Below are positions 1-10,641 of a stretch of DNA of 64,000 bases, in pieces. Positions within the stretch are counted from its first letter, which is position 1. Every line of letters begins with the position of its first letter. The position numbers and the translations under genes were made by a program. The stretch comes from Auanema rhodensis (Eukaryota; Nematoda; Chromadorea; Rhabditida; Rhabditidae), in assembly GCA_964057225.1 (NCBI GenBank), contig OZ059899.1, positions 10,726,001 to 10,790,000 of the forward strand, written 5' to 3'. The notes beneath the pieces are model-generated. The model ran no database searches. It saw nothing but the letters and a program-made list of their open reading frames with translations, and was not told the origin of the DNA.

Positions 1-97
1 TCTTATGAGAAAAAAAAACTAAGAAAATTGTGATGAGAGAAATTAAGAGAAAACCTATTGAGCTGACATTACATTTTTCGACAATATCACTAGATTC

Positions 98-112
98 GAT
101 ATCATTGATATC
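98..112. repeat. GATATC-ATT-GATATC dyad in family-1 monomers
   Basis: Two EcoRV-type hexamers separated by three bases form a near-perfect 15-base palindrome. It recurs in most family-1 monomers. Family 2 keeps only the right-hand site, because the left one reads GAAATAATT, and Z has lost both. A third GATATC lies about 160 bases downstream (GGATATCTAAC) in almost every monomer. Whether a protein binds here is unknown. Confidence 0.75.
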
Positions 113-187
113 CTGGAAACGTTATTCCTCTACTTTTTTATATCAAACGAGAGTTTAATGTAATCATAGAGAAATCAGGATCAGTCT

Positions 188-202
188 GTTCTGTTGGAGA
201 AC
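188..202. repeat. GTTCT / AGAAC inverted repeat with a five-base loop
   Basis: The arms GTTCT (188-192) and AGAAC (198-202) flank GTTGG. The element is conserved in nearly all monomers across both families. It is altered to AGTAC in Z monomers and to GGGAAC in the TTGGGG subtype (for example near 30887). A five-pair stem is weak, so an RNA or cruciform role is only a possibility. Confidence 0.6.
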
Positions 203-278
203 TGTAAGACATAAAAGTTCAATCTAATAGGCTTTTTATCAAAATAAATGTACAAGTTTAAATTGGATATCTAACAAT

Positions 279-309
279 CTTTTTCATCTTATTTCTTTTT
301 GTTTGTTTT
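279..309 (+). other. T-rich tract with repeated T-runs
   Basis: This segment holds runs of three to five T separated by single C, A or G bases, present in every monomer. Runs spaced near one helical turn can give intrinsic curvature or exclude nucleosomes. I infer this from the pattern and have not calculated it. Variants include TTATTACTTTTTG in domain B and TTTTTTTTGTTTG in some domain A copies. Confidence 0.45.
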
Positions 310-364
310 AAAGTAGGAGAAACTAGTTCTTTTCTTTCTAATTTCCATTCCAAATGCTTTCGAA

Positions 365-373
365 TTCCAGGAA
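365..373. other. TTCCAGGAA dyad next to GAATTC
   Basis: TTCCAGGAA is a perfect palindrome around the central A and overlaps the EcoRI-type GAATTC at 362-367. It is present in most monomers. It reads TTCCAGAAA in the domain-B CATCCTAAATAC subtype and is broken in a few copies (26566, 54370). The form TTCNNNGAA matches the consensus recognised by STAT proteins in animals, which may be chance. Confidence 0.45.
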
Positions 374-375
374 AA

Positions 376-406
376 TATATAAGGCCTTGTTCAACTAAAA
401 TTTCAG
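376..406 (+). promoter_or_regulatory. Possible TATA box with TCAG 29 bases downstream
   Basis: TATATAAG (376-383) fits the eukaryotic TATA consensus. The A of TCAG (403-406) lies 29 bases from its first T, the usual TATA-to-start spacing. Nearly every monomer keeps this arrangement. Some domain-B monomers read TATAAAAG, an even closer match (for example before 38461, 43783, 50328, 59319). Others are weakened to TATATGAG. Any transcript would run in the + direction through the next monomer, whose ATG is only about ten bases away. AT-rich DNA yields such matches often, so function is unproven. Confidence 0.3.
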
Positions 407-410
407 AAAC

Positions 411-820
411 TCTTATGAGAAAAAAAACTAAGACAATTGTGATGAGAGAAATTAAGAAAAAAACTATGGAGCTGACATTACATTTTTCGACAATATCAGT
501 AGATTCGAAATAATTGATATCCTGAAAACGTTATTCCTCTCCTTTTTTTATATCAAACGAGAGTTTCATGTAATCGTAGAGAAATCAGGATCAGTCTGTT
601 CTGTTGGAGAACTGTAATACATAAAAGTTCAATCTAATAGGCTTTTTATCGAAGTAAATGTACAAGTTTAAATTGGATATCTAACAATCTTTTTCATATT
701 ATTTCTTTTTGTTTGTTTTAAAGTAGGAAAAACTAGTTCTTTTCTTTCTAGTTTCCATTCCAAATGCTTTCGAATTCCAGGAAAATATATAAGGCCTTGT
801 TCAACTAAAATTTCAGGAAC
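411..820 (+). repeat. Representative family-2 monomer
   Basis: Compared with family 1, this copy carries ACTATGGAG instead of CCTATTGAG and CAGTAGATTCGAAATAA instead of CACTAGATTCGATATC. This removes one of the paired GATATC sites and places an in-frame TAA at 511-513, counted from the ATG at 415. It also has TTTCATGTAATCG and GTAATACAT where monomer 1 has TTTAATGTAATCA and GTAAGACAT. The combination AAGAAAAAAACTATGG plus CCTGAAAACG marks a subtype that recurs in the monomers starting at 411, 3278, 5733 and 8597, spacings of seven, six and seven monomers. Confidence 0.9.
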
Positions 821-3800
821 TCTTATGAGAAAAAAAACTAAGACAATTGTGATGAGAGAAATTAAGAGAAAAACTATGGAGCTGACATTACATTTTTCGA
901 CAATATCAGTTGATTCGAAATAATTGATATCCTGGAAACGTTATTCTTCTCCTTTTTTTATATCAAACGAGAGTTTTTTGTAATCGTAGAGAAATCAGGA
1001 TCAGTCTGTTCTGTTGGAGAACTGTAATACATAAAAGTTCAATCTAATAGGCTTTTTATCGAAGTAAATGTATAAGTTTAAATTGGATATCTAACAATCT
1101 TTTTCATTTTATTTCTTTTTGTTTGTTTTAAAGTAGGAAAAACTAGTTCTTTTCTTTCTAATTTCCATTCCAAATGCTTTCGAATTCCAGGAAAATATAT
1201 AAGGCCTTGTTCAACTGAAATTTCAGAAACTCTTATGAGAAAAAAAACTAAGAAAATTGTGATGAGAGAAATTAAGAGAAAACCTATTGAGCTGACATTA
1301 CATTTTTCGACAATATCACTAGATTCGATATCATTGATATCCTGGAAACGTTATTCCTCTACTTTTTTATATCACACGAGAGTTTTATGTAATCGTAGAG
1401 AAATCAGGATCAGTCTGTTCTGTTGGAGAACTGTAATACATAAAAGTTCAATCTAATAGGCTTTTTATCGAAGTAAATGTATAAGTTTAAATTGGATATC
1501 TAACAATCTTTTTCATTTTATTTCTTTTTGTTTGTTTTAAAGTAGGAAAAACTAGTTCTTTTCTTTCTAATTTCCATTCCAAATGCTTTCGAATTCCAGG
1601 AAAATATATAAGGCCTTGTTCAACTAAAATTTCAGAAACTCTTATGAGAAAAAAAACTAAGAAAATTGTGATGAGAGAAATTAAGAGAAAACCTATTGAG
1701 CTGACATTACATTTTTCGACAATATCACTAGATTCGATATCATTGATATCCTGGAAACGTTATTCCTCTACTTTTTTATATCACACGAGAGTTTAATGTA
1801 ATCATAGAGAAATCAGGATCAGTCTGTTCTGTTGGAGAACTGTAAGACATAAAAGTTCAATCTAATAGGCTTTTTATCGAAGTAAATGTACAAGTTTAAA
1901 TTGGATATCTAACAATCTTTTTCATTTTATTTCTTTTTGTTTGTTTTAAAGTAGGAGAAACTAGTTCTTCTCTTTCTAATTTCCATTCCAAATGCTTTCG
2001 ATTTCCAGGAAAATATATAAGGCATTGTTCAACTAAAATTTCAGAAACTCTTATGAGAAAAAAAACTAAGACAATTGTGATGAGAGAAATTAAGAGAAAA
2101 ACTATGGAGCTGACATTACATTTTTCGACAATATCAGTAGATTCGAAATAATTGATATCCTGGAAACGTTATTCCTCTCCTTTTTTTATATCAAACGAGA
2201 GTTTTATGTAATCGTAGAGAAATCAGGATCAGTCTGTTCTGTTGGAGAACTGTAATACATAAAAGTTCAATCTAATAGGCTTTTTATCGAAATAAATGTA
2301 TAAGTTTAAATTGGATATCTAACAATCTTTTTCATTTTATTTCTTTTTGTTTGTTTTAAAGTAGGAAAACCTAGTTCTTTTCTTTCTAATTTCCATTCCA
2401 AATGCTTTCGAATTCCAGGAAAATATATAAGGCCTTGTTCAACTAAAATTTCAGAAACTCTTATGAGAAAAAAAACTAAGAAAATTGTGATGAGAGAAAT
2501 TAAGAGAAAACCTATTGAGCTGACATTACATTTTTCGACAATATCACTAGATTCGATATCATTGATATCCTGGAAACGTTATTCCTCTACTTTTTTATAT
2601 CACACGAGAGTTTAATGTAATCATAGAGAAATCAGGATCAGTCTGTTCTGTTGGAGAACTGTAAGACATAAAAGTTCAATCTAATAGGCTTTTTATCGAA
2701 GTAAATGTACAAGTTTAAATTGGATATCTAACAATCTTTTTCATTTTATTTCTTTTTGTTTGTTTTAAAGTAGGAGAAACTAGTTCTTTTCTTTCTAATT
2801 TCCATTCCAAATGCTTTCGATTTCCAGGAAAATATATAAGGCCTTGTTCAACTAAAATTTCAGAAACTCTTATGAGAAAAAAAACTAAGACAATTGTGAT
2901 GAGAGAAATTAAGAGAAAAACTATGGAGCTGACATTACATTTTTCGACAATATCAGTAGATTCGAAATAATTGATATCCTGGAAACGTTATTCCTCTCCT
3001 TTTCTTATATCAAACGAGAGTTTCATGTAATCGTAGAGAAATCAGGATCAGTCTGTTCTGTTGGAGAACTGTAAGACATAAAAGTTCAATCTAATAGGCT
3101 TTTTATCAAAATAAATGTACAAGTTTAAATTGGATATCTAACAATCTTTTTCATCTTATTTCTTTTTGTTTGTTTTAAAGTAGGAGAAACTAGTTCTTTT
3201 CTTTCTAATTTCCATTCCAAATGCTTTCGAATTCCAGGAAAATATATAAGGCCTTGTTCAACTAAAATTTCAGAAACTCTTATGAGAAAAAAAACTAAGA
3301 CAATTGTGATGAGAGAAATTAAGAAAAAAACTATGGAGCTGACATTACATTTTTCGACAATATCAGTAGATTCGAAATAACTGATATCCTGAAAACGTTA
3401 TTCCTCTCCTTTTTTTATATCAAACGAGAGTTTCATGTAATCGTAGAGAAATCAGGATCAGTCTGTTCTGTTGGAGAACTGTAATACATAAAAGTTCAAT
3501 CTAATAGGCTTTTTATCGAAGTAAATGTACAAGTTTAAATTGGATATCTAACAATCTTTTTCATATTATTTCTTTTTGTTTGTTTTAAAGTAGGAAAAAC
3601 TAGTTCTTTTCTTTCTAGTTTCCATTCCAAATGCTTTCGAATTCCAGGAAAATATATAAGGCCTTGTTCAACTAAAATTTCAGAAACTCTTATGAGAAAA
3701 AAAACTAAGACAATTGTGATGAGAGAAATTAAGAGAAAAACTCTGGAGCTGACATTACATTTTTCGACAATATCAGTAGATTCGAAATAATTGATATCCT

Positions 3801-4503
3801 GGAAACGTTATTCTTCTCCTTTTTTTATATCAAACGAGAGTTTTATGTAATCGTAGAGAAATCAGGATCAGTCTGTTCTGTTGGAGAACTGTAATTCATA
3901 AAAGTTCAATCTAATAGGTTTTTTATCGAAGTAAATGTACAAGTTTAAATTGGATATCTAACAATCTTTTTCATTTTATTTCTTTTTGTTCGTTTTAAAG
4001 TAGGAAAAACTAGTTCTTTCCTTTCTAATTTCCATTCCAAATGCTTTCGAATTCCAGGAAAATATATAAGGCCTTGGTCAACTAAGATTTCAGAAACTCT
4101 TATGAGAAAAAACTAAGACAATTGTGATGAGAGAAATTAAGAGAAAACCTATTGAGCTGACATTACATTTTTCGACAATATCACTAGATTCGATATCATT
4201 GATATCCTGGAAACGTTATTCCTCTACTTTTTTATATCAAACGAGAGTTTAATGTAATCATAGAGAAATCAGGATCAGTCTGTTCTGTTGGAGAACTGTA
4301 AGACATAAAAGTTCAATCTAATAGGCTTTTTATCAAAGTAAATGTACAAGTTTAAATTGGATATCTAACAATCTTTTTCATTTTATTTTTTTTGTTTGTT
4401 TTAAAGTAGGAAAAACTATTTCTTTTCTTTCTAATTTCCATTCCAAATGCTTTCGAATTCCAGGAAAATATATAAGGCCTTGTTCAACTAAAATTTCAGA
4501 AAC

Positions 4504-7500
4504 TCTTATGAGAAAAAAAACTAAGACAATTGTGATGAGAGAAATTAAGAGAAAAACTATGGAGCTGACATTACATTTTTCGACAATATCAGTAGATTCG
4601 AAATAATTGATATCCTGGAAACGTTATTCCTCTACTTTTTTATATCAAACGAGAGTTTAATGTAATCATAGAGAAATCAGGATCAGTCTGTTCTGTTGGA
4701 GAACTGTAAGACATAAAAGTTCAATCTAATAGGCTTTTTATCGAAGTAAATGTACAAGTTTAAATTGGATATCTAACAATCTTTTTCATTTTATTTCTTT
4801 TTGTTTGTTTTAAAGTAGGAAAAATTAGTTCTTTTATTCCTAATTTGCATTCCAAATGCTTTCGAATTCCAGGAAAATATATAAGGCCTTGTTCAACGAA
4901 GATTTCAGAAACTCTTATGAGAAAAAAAACTAAGACAATTGTGATGAGAGAAATTAAAAGAAAAACTATGGAGCTGACATTACATTTTTCGACAATCTCA
5001 GTAGATTCGAAATAATTGATATCCTGGAAACGTTATTCCTCTCCTTTTTTTCTATCAAACGAGAGTTTTATGTAATGGTAGAGAAATTAGGATCAGTCTG
5101 TTCTGTTGGAGAACTGTAATACATAAAAGTTCAATCTAATAGGCTTTTTATCGAAGTAAATGTACAAGTTTAAATTGGATATCTAACAATCTTTTTCATT
5201 TTATTTCTTTTTGTTTGTTTTAAAGTAGGAGAAACTAGTTTTTTTCTTTCTAATTTCCATTCCAAATGCTTTCGAATTCCAGGAAAATATATAAGGCCTT
5301 GTTCAACTAAAATTTCAGAAACTCTTATGAGAAAAAAAACTAAGACAATTGTGATGAGAGAAATTAAGAGAAAAACTATGGAGCTGACATTACATTTTTC
5401 GACAATATCAGTAGATTCGAAATAATTGATATCCTGGAAACGTTATTCCTCTCCTTTTTTTATATCAAACGAGAGTTTCATGTAATCGTAGAGAAATCAG
5501 GATCAGTCTGTTCTGTTGGAGAACTGTAATACATAAAATTTCAATCTAATAGGCTTTTTATCGAAGTAAATGTACAAGTTTAAATTGGATATCTAACAAT
5601 CTTTTTCATCTTATTTCTTTTTGTTTGTTTTAAAGTAGGAGAAACTAGTTCTTTTCTTTCTAATCTCCGTTCCAAATGCTTTCGAATTCCAGGAAAATAT
5701 ATAAGGCCTTGTTCAACTAAAATTTCAGAAACTCTTATGAGAAAAAAAACTAAGACAATTGTGATGAGAGAAATTAAGAAAAAAACTATGGAGCTGACAT
5801 TACCTTTTTCGACAATATCAGTAGATTCGAAATAATTGATATCCTGAAAACGTTATTCCTCTCCTTTTTTTATATCAAACGAGAGTTTCATGTAATCGTA
5901 GAGAAATCAGGATCAGTCTGTTCTGTTGGAGAACTGTAATACATAAAAGTTCAATCTAATAGGCTTTTTATCGAAGTAAATGTACAAGTTTAAATTGGAT
6001 ATCTAACAATCTTTTTCATCTTATTTCTTTTTGTTTGTTTTAAAGTAGGAAAAACTAGTTCTTTTCTTTCTAATTTCCATTCCAAATGCTTTCGAATTCC
6101 AGGAAAATATATAAGGCCTTGTTCAACTAAAATTTCAGAAACTCTTATGAGAAAAAAAACTAAGACAAATGTGATGAGAGAAATTAAGAGAAAAACTATG
6201 GAGCTGACATTACATTTTTCGACAATATCAGTAGATTCGAAATAATTGATATCCTGGAAACGTTATTCTTCTCCTTTTTTTATATCAAACGAGAGTTTTA
6301 TGTAATCGTAGAGAAATCAGGATCAGTCTGTTCTGTTGGAGAACTGTAATTCATAAAAGTTCAATCTAATAGGCTTTTTATCGAAGTAAATGTACAAGTT
6401 TAAATTGGATATCTAACAATCTTTTTCATTTTATTTTTTTTTGTTCGTTTTAAAGTAGCAAAAACTAGTTCTTTCCTTTCTAATTTCCATTCCAAATGCT
6501 TTCGAATTCCAAGAAAATATATAAGGCCTTGGTCAACTAAGATTTCAGAAACTCTTATGAAAAAAAACTAAGACAATTGTGATGAGAGAAATTAAGAGAA
6601 AACCTATTGAGCTGACATTACATTTTTCTACAATATCACTAGATTCGATATCATTGATATCCTGGAAACGTTATTCCTCTACTTTTTTTATATCAAACGA
6701 GAGTTTTATGTAATCGTAGAGAAATCAGGATCAGTCTGTTCTGTTGGAGAACTGTAAGACATAAAAGTTCAATCTAATAGGCTTTTTATCGAAGTAAATG
6801 TACAAGTTTAAATTGGATATCTAACAATCTTTTTCATTTTATTTCTTTTTGTTTGTTTTAAAGTAGGAAAAATTAGTTCTTTTATTCCTAATTTGGATTC
6901 CAAATGCTTTCGAATTCCAGGAAAATATATAAGGCCTTGTTCAACTAAAATTTCAGGAACTCTTATGAGAAAAAAAACTAAGAAAATTGTGATGAGAGAA
7001 ATTAAGAGAAAACCTATTGAGCTGACATTACATTTTTCGACAATATCACTAGATTCGATATCATTGATATCCTGGAAACGTTATTCCTCTACTTTTTTAT
7101 ATCAAACGAGAGTTTAATGTAATCATAGAGAAATCAGGATCAGTCTGTTCTGTTGGAGAACTGTAAGACATAAAAGTTCAATCTAATAGGCTTTTTATCA
7201 AAGTAAATGTACAAGTTTAAATTGGATATCTAACGATCTTTTTCATTTTATTTTTTTTGTTTGTTTTAAAGTAGGAAAAACTATTTCTTTTCTTTCTAAT
7301 TTCCATTCCAAATGCTTTCGAATTCCAGGAAAATATATAAGGCCTTGTTCAACTAAAATTTCAGAAACTCTTATGAGAAAAAAAACTAAGACAATTGTGA
7401 TGATAGAAATTAAGAGAAAAACTATGGAGCTGACATTACATTTTTCGACAATATCAGTAGATTCGAAATAATTGATATCCTGGAAACGTTATTCATCTCC

Positions 7501-7777
7501 TTTTTTTCTATCAAACGAGAGTTTTATGTAATGGTAGAGAAATTAGGATCAGTCTGTTCTGTTGGAGAACTGTAATTCATAAAAGTTCAATCTAATAGGT
7601 TTTTTATCGAAGTAAATGTACAAGTTTAAATTGGATATCTAACAATCTTTTTCATTTTATTTTTTTTGTTTGTTTTAAAGTAGGAAAAACTATTTCTTTT
7701 CTTTCTAATTTCCATTCCAAATGCTTTCGAATTCCAGGAAAATATATAAGGCCTTGTTCAACTAAAATTTCAGAAAC
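4504..7777 (+). repeat. Eight-monomer higher-order unit, first copy (monomers 12-19)
   Basis: This block matches the next one through private variants. GTTCAACGAAG occurs here at 4891 and again at 8165. GACAATCTCAG with an ATGGTAGAG ending occurs in the monomers at 4913 and 8187. ATTACCTTTTTCG occurs in the monomers at 5733 and 8597. TTTGGATTCC occurs just before 6961 and just before 9825. The offset is 3274 bases at the left and 2864 at the right, because the monomer at 5323 has no counterpart in the second copy. Small differences exist, for example AAATGTG at about 6169 against AATTGTG. The reading frame of the monomer at 6961 is open in both copies. Confidence 0.88.
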
Positions 7778-10641
7778 TCTTATGAGAAAAAAAACTAAGA
7801 CAATTGTGATGAGAGAAATTAAGAGAAAAACTATGGAGCTGACATTACATTTTTCGACAATATCAGTAGATTCGAAATAATTGATATCCTGGAAACGTTA
7901 TTCCTCTACTTTTTTATATCAAACGAGAGTTTAATGTAATCATAGAGAAATCAGGATCAGTCTGTTCTGTTGGAGAACTGTAAGACATAAAAGTTCAATC
8001 TAATAGGCTTTTTATCGAAGTAAATGTACAAGTTTAAATTGGATATCTAACAATCTTTTTCATTTTATTTCTTTTTGTTTGTTTTAAAGTAGGAAAAATT
8101 AGTTCTTTTATTCCTAATTTGCATTCCAAATGCTTTCGAATTCCAGGAAAATATATAAGGCCTTGTTCAACGAAGATTTCAGAAACTCTTATGAGAAAAA
8201 AAACTAAGACAATTGTGATGAGAGAAATTAAAAGAAAAACTATGGAGCTGACATTACATTTTTCGACAATCTCAGTAGATTCGAAATAATTGATATCCTG
8301 GAAACGTTATTCCTCTCCTTTTTTTCTATCAAACGAGAGTTTTATGTAATGGTAGAGAAATTAGGATCAGTCTGTTCTGTTGGAGAACTGTAATACATAA
8401 AAGTTCAATCTAATAGGCTTTTTATCGAAGTAAATGTACAAATTTAAATTGGATATCTAACAATCTTTTTCATTTTATTTCTTTTTGTTTGTTTTAAAGT
8501 AGGAGAAACTAGTTTTTTTCTTTCTAATTTCCATTCCAAATGCTTTCGAATTCCAGGAAAATATATAAGGCCTTGTTCAACTAAAATTTCAGAAACTCTT
8601 ATGAGAAAAAAAACTAAGACAATTGTGATGAGAGAAATTAAGAAAAAAACTATGGAGCTGACATTACCTTTTTCGACAATATCAGTAGATTCGAAATAAT
8701 TGATATCCTGAAAACGTTATTCCTCTCCTTTTTTTATATCAAACGAGAGTTTCATGTAATCGTAGAGAAATCAGGATCAGTCTGTTCTGTTGGAGAACTG
8801 TAATACATAAAAGTTCAATCTAATAGGCTTTTTATCGAAGTAAATGTACAAGTTTAAATTGGATATCTAACAATCTTTTTCATCTTATTTCTTTTTGTTT
8901 GTTTTAAAGTAGGAAAAACTAGTTCTTTTCTTTCTAATTTCCATTCCAAATGCTTTCGAATTCCAGGAAAATATATAAGGCCTTGTTCAACTAAAATTTC
9001 AGAAACTCTTATGAGAAAAAAAACTAAGACAATTGTGATGAGAGAAATTAAGAGAAAAACTATGGAGCTGACATTACATTTTTCGACAATATCAGTAGAT
9101 TCGAAATAATTGATATCCTGGAAACGTTATTCTTCTCCTTTTTTTATATCAAACGAGAGTTTTATGTAATCGTAGAGAAATCAGGATCAGTCTGTTCTGT
9201 TGGAGAACTGTAATTCATAAAAGTTCAATCTAATAGGCTTTTTATCGAAGTAAATGTACAAGTTTAAATTGGATATCTAACAATCTTTTTCATTTTATTT
9301 TTTTTTGTTCGTTTTAAAGTAGCAAAAACTAGTTCTTTCCTTTCTAATTTCCATTCCAAATGCTTTCGAATTCCAAGAAAATATATAAGGCCTTGGTCAA
9401 CTAAGATTTCAGAAACTCTTATGAAAAAAAACTAAGACAATTGTGATGAGAGAAATTAAGAGAAAACCTATTGAGCTGACATTACATTTTTCTACAATAT
9501 CACTAGATTCGATATCATTGATATCCTGGAAACGTTATTCCTCTACTTTTTTTATATCAAACGAGAGTTTTATGTAATCGTAGAGAAATCAGGATCAGTC
9601 TGTTCTGTTGGAGAACTGTAAGACATAAAAGTTCAATCTAATAGGCTTTTTATCGAAGTAAATGTACAAGTTTAAATTGGATATCTAACAATCTTTTTCA
9701 TTTTATTTCTTTTTGTTTGTTTTAAAGTAGGAAAAATTAGTTCTTTTATTCCTAATTTGGATTCCAAATGCTTTCGAATTCCAGGAAAATATATAAGGCC
9801 TTGTTCAACTAAAATTTCAGGAACTCTTATGAGAAAAAAAACTAAGAAAATTGTGATGAGAGAAATTAAGAGAAAACCTATTGAGCTGACATTACATTTT
9901 TCGACAATATCACTAGATTCGATATCATTGATATCCTGGAAACGTTATTCCTCTACTTTTTCATATCAAACGAGAGTTTAATGTAATCATAGAGAAATCA
10001 GGATCAGTCTGTTCTGTTGGAGAACTGTAAGACATAAAAGTTCAATCTAATAGGCTTTTTATCAAAGTAAATGTACAAGTTTAAATTGGATATCTAACGA
10101 TCTTTTTCATTTTATTTTTTTTGTTTGTTTTAAAGTAGGAAAAACTATTTCTTTTCTTTCTAATTTCCATTCCAAATGCTTTCGAATTCCAGGAAAATAT
10201 ATAAGGCCTTGTTCAACTAAAATTTCAGAAACTCTTATGAGAAAAAAAACTAAGACAATTGTGATGAGAGAAATTAAGAGAAAAACTATTGAGCTGACAT
10301 TACATTTTTCTACAATATCACTAGATTCGATATCATTGATATCCTGGAAACGTTATTCCTCTACTTTTTTTATATCAAACGAGAGTTTTATGTAATCGTA
10401 GAGAAATCAGGATCAGTCTGTTCTGTTGGAGAACTGTAAGACATAAAAGTTCAATCTAATAGGCTTTTTATCGAAGTAAATGTACAAGTTTAAATTGGAT
10501 ATCTAACAATCTTTTTCATTTTATTTTTTTTGTTTGTTTTAAAGTAGGAAAAACTATTTCTTTTCTTTCTAATTTCCATTCCAAATGCTTTCGAATTCCA
10601 GGAAATTATATAAGGCCTTGTTCAACTAAGATTTCAGAAAC
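7778..10641 (+). repeat. Higher-order unit, second copy, one monomer shorter (monomers 20-26)
   Basis: Monomers at 7778 and 8187 correspond to those at 4504 and 4913. Monomers at 8597, 9007, 9417 and 9825 correspond to those at 5733, 6143, 6553 and 6961. Similarity fails inside the monomer at 10233, after AAAAACTAT. That monomer is a hybrid with a family-2 start and family-1 CTATTGAG, TCTACAATATCAC and GATATC. The deletion of one whole monomer relative to the first copy fits unequal exchange in register. Confidence 0.87.

Larger units (their letters stand above)
1..410 (+). repeat. Representative monomer (family 1) with its internal layout
   Basis: This copy begins at TCTTATG. In order it holds: a nine-A tract (10-18); an A/G-rich stretch to about 60; CCTATTGAG and the CACTAGATTC family-1 markers; two GATATC sites (98-112); a short T-tract near 134; the GTTCT/AGAAC inverted repeat (188-202); a third GATATC near 266; a T-rich segment (279-309); the GAATTC/TTCCAGGAA segment (362-373); TATATAAG (376-383); the AAGGCCTT palindrome (381-388); and TCAGAAAC to the end. 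The phase is arbitrary and was chosen for its clear landmark. The three GATATC sites and one GAATTC per family-1 monomer predict clean EcoRV and EcoRI ladders. Confidence 0.93.
1..4503 (+). repeat. Domain A, monomers 1 to 11: mixed families with ~7-monomer periodicity
   Basis: The family order is 1-2-2-1-1-2-1-2-2-2-1. The end of monomer 1 (TATCAAAATAAATG, CATCTTATTTC) followed by the AAGAAAAAAAC monomer at 411 is repeated at the end of monomer 8 and in the monomer at 3278, an offset of 2867 bases or seven monomers. The monomers at 1640 and 2459 also match each other closely, each followed by a family-2 copy. The last monomer (4098) has a shortened A-tract (GAGAAAAAACTAAG) and follows a TTGGTCAACTAAG ending. 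That pairing recurs later at 14331, 16787, 24567, 28241 and 32735. No gene is seen. Confidence 0.85.

Noticed and set aside
67-79. Yeast-type replication origin consensus in ATTACATTTTT
   Set aside because: It matches the 11-base consensus at only about nine positions, and nothing indicates a yeast host.
188-202. Heat-shock or steroid-receptor element from GTTCT / AGAAC
   Set aside because: The half-sites are arranged outward with a five-base gap, unlike the usual spacing of those elements, and short matches are expected by chance.
240-250. AATAAA polyadenylation signal in some monomers (also in GAAATAAATG copies)
   Set aside because: It occurs only in scattered subtypes by single-base change and is not linked to a gene, so it is probably chance in AT-rich DNA.
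358-369. Pol III B-box-like TTCGAATTCC, suggesting a tRNA-derived SINE origin
   Set aside because: Only the TTCGA core matches well. No convincing A box lies at the right distance and no tRNA-like fold is seen.
1-410. Monomer as a doubled ~205 bp unit
   Set aside because: The two halves share short AT-rich words and a GATATC but no colinear similarity that I can see.
1235-1456. Open frames of 62-97 codons on the + strand in many monomers
   Set aside because: They all derive from the same repeat segment, are stopped or frameshifted in sister monomers, run across monomer borders and have no recognisable domain.
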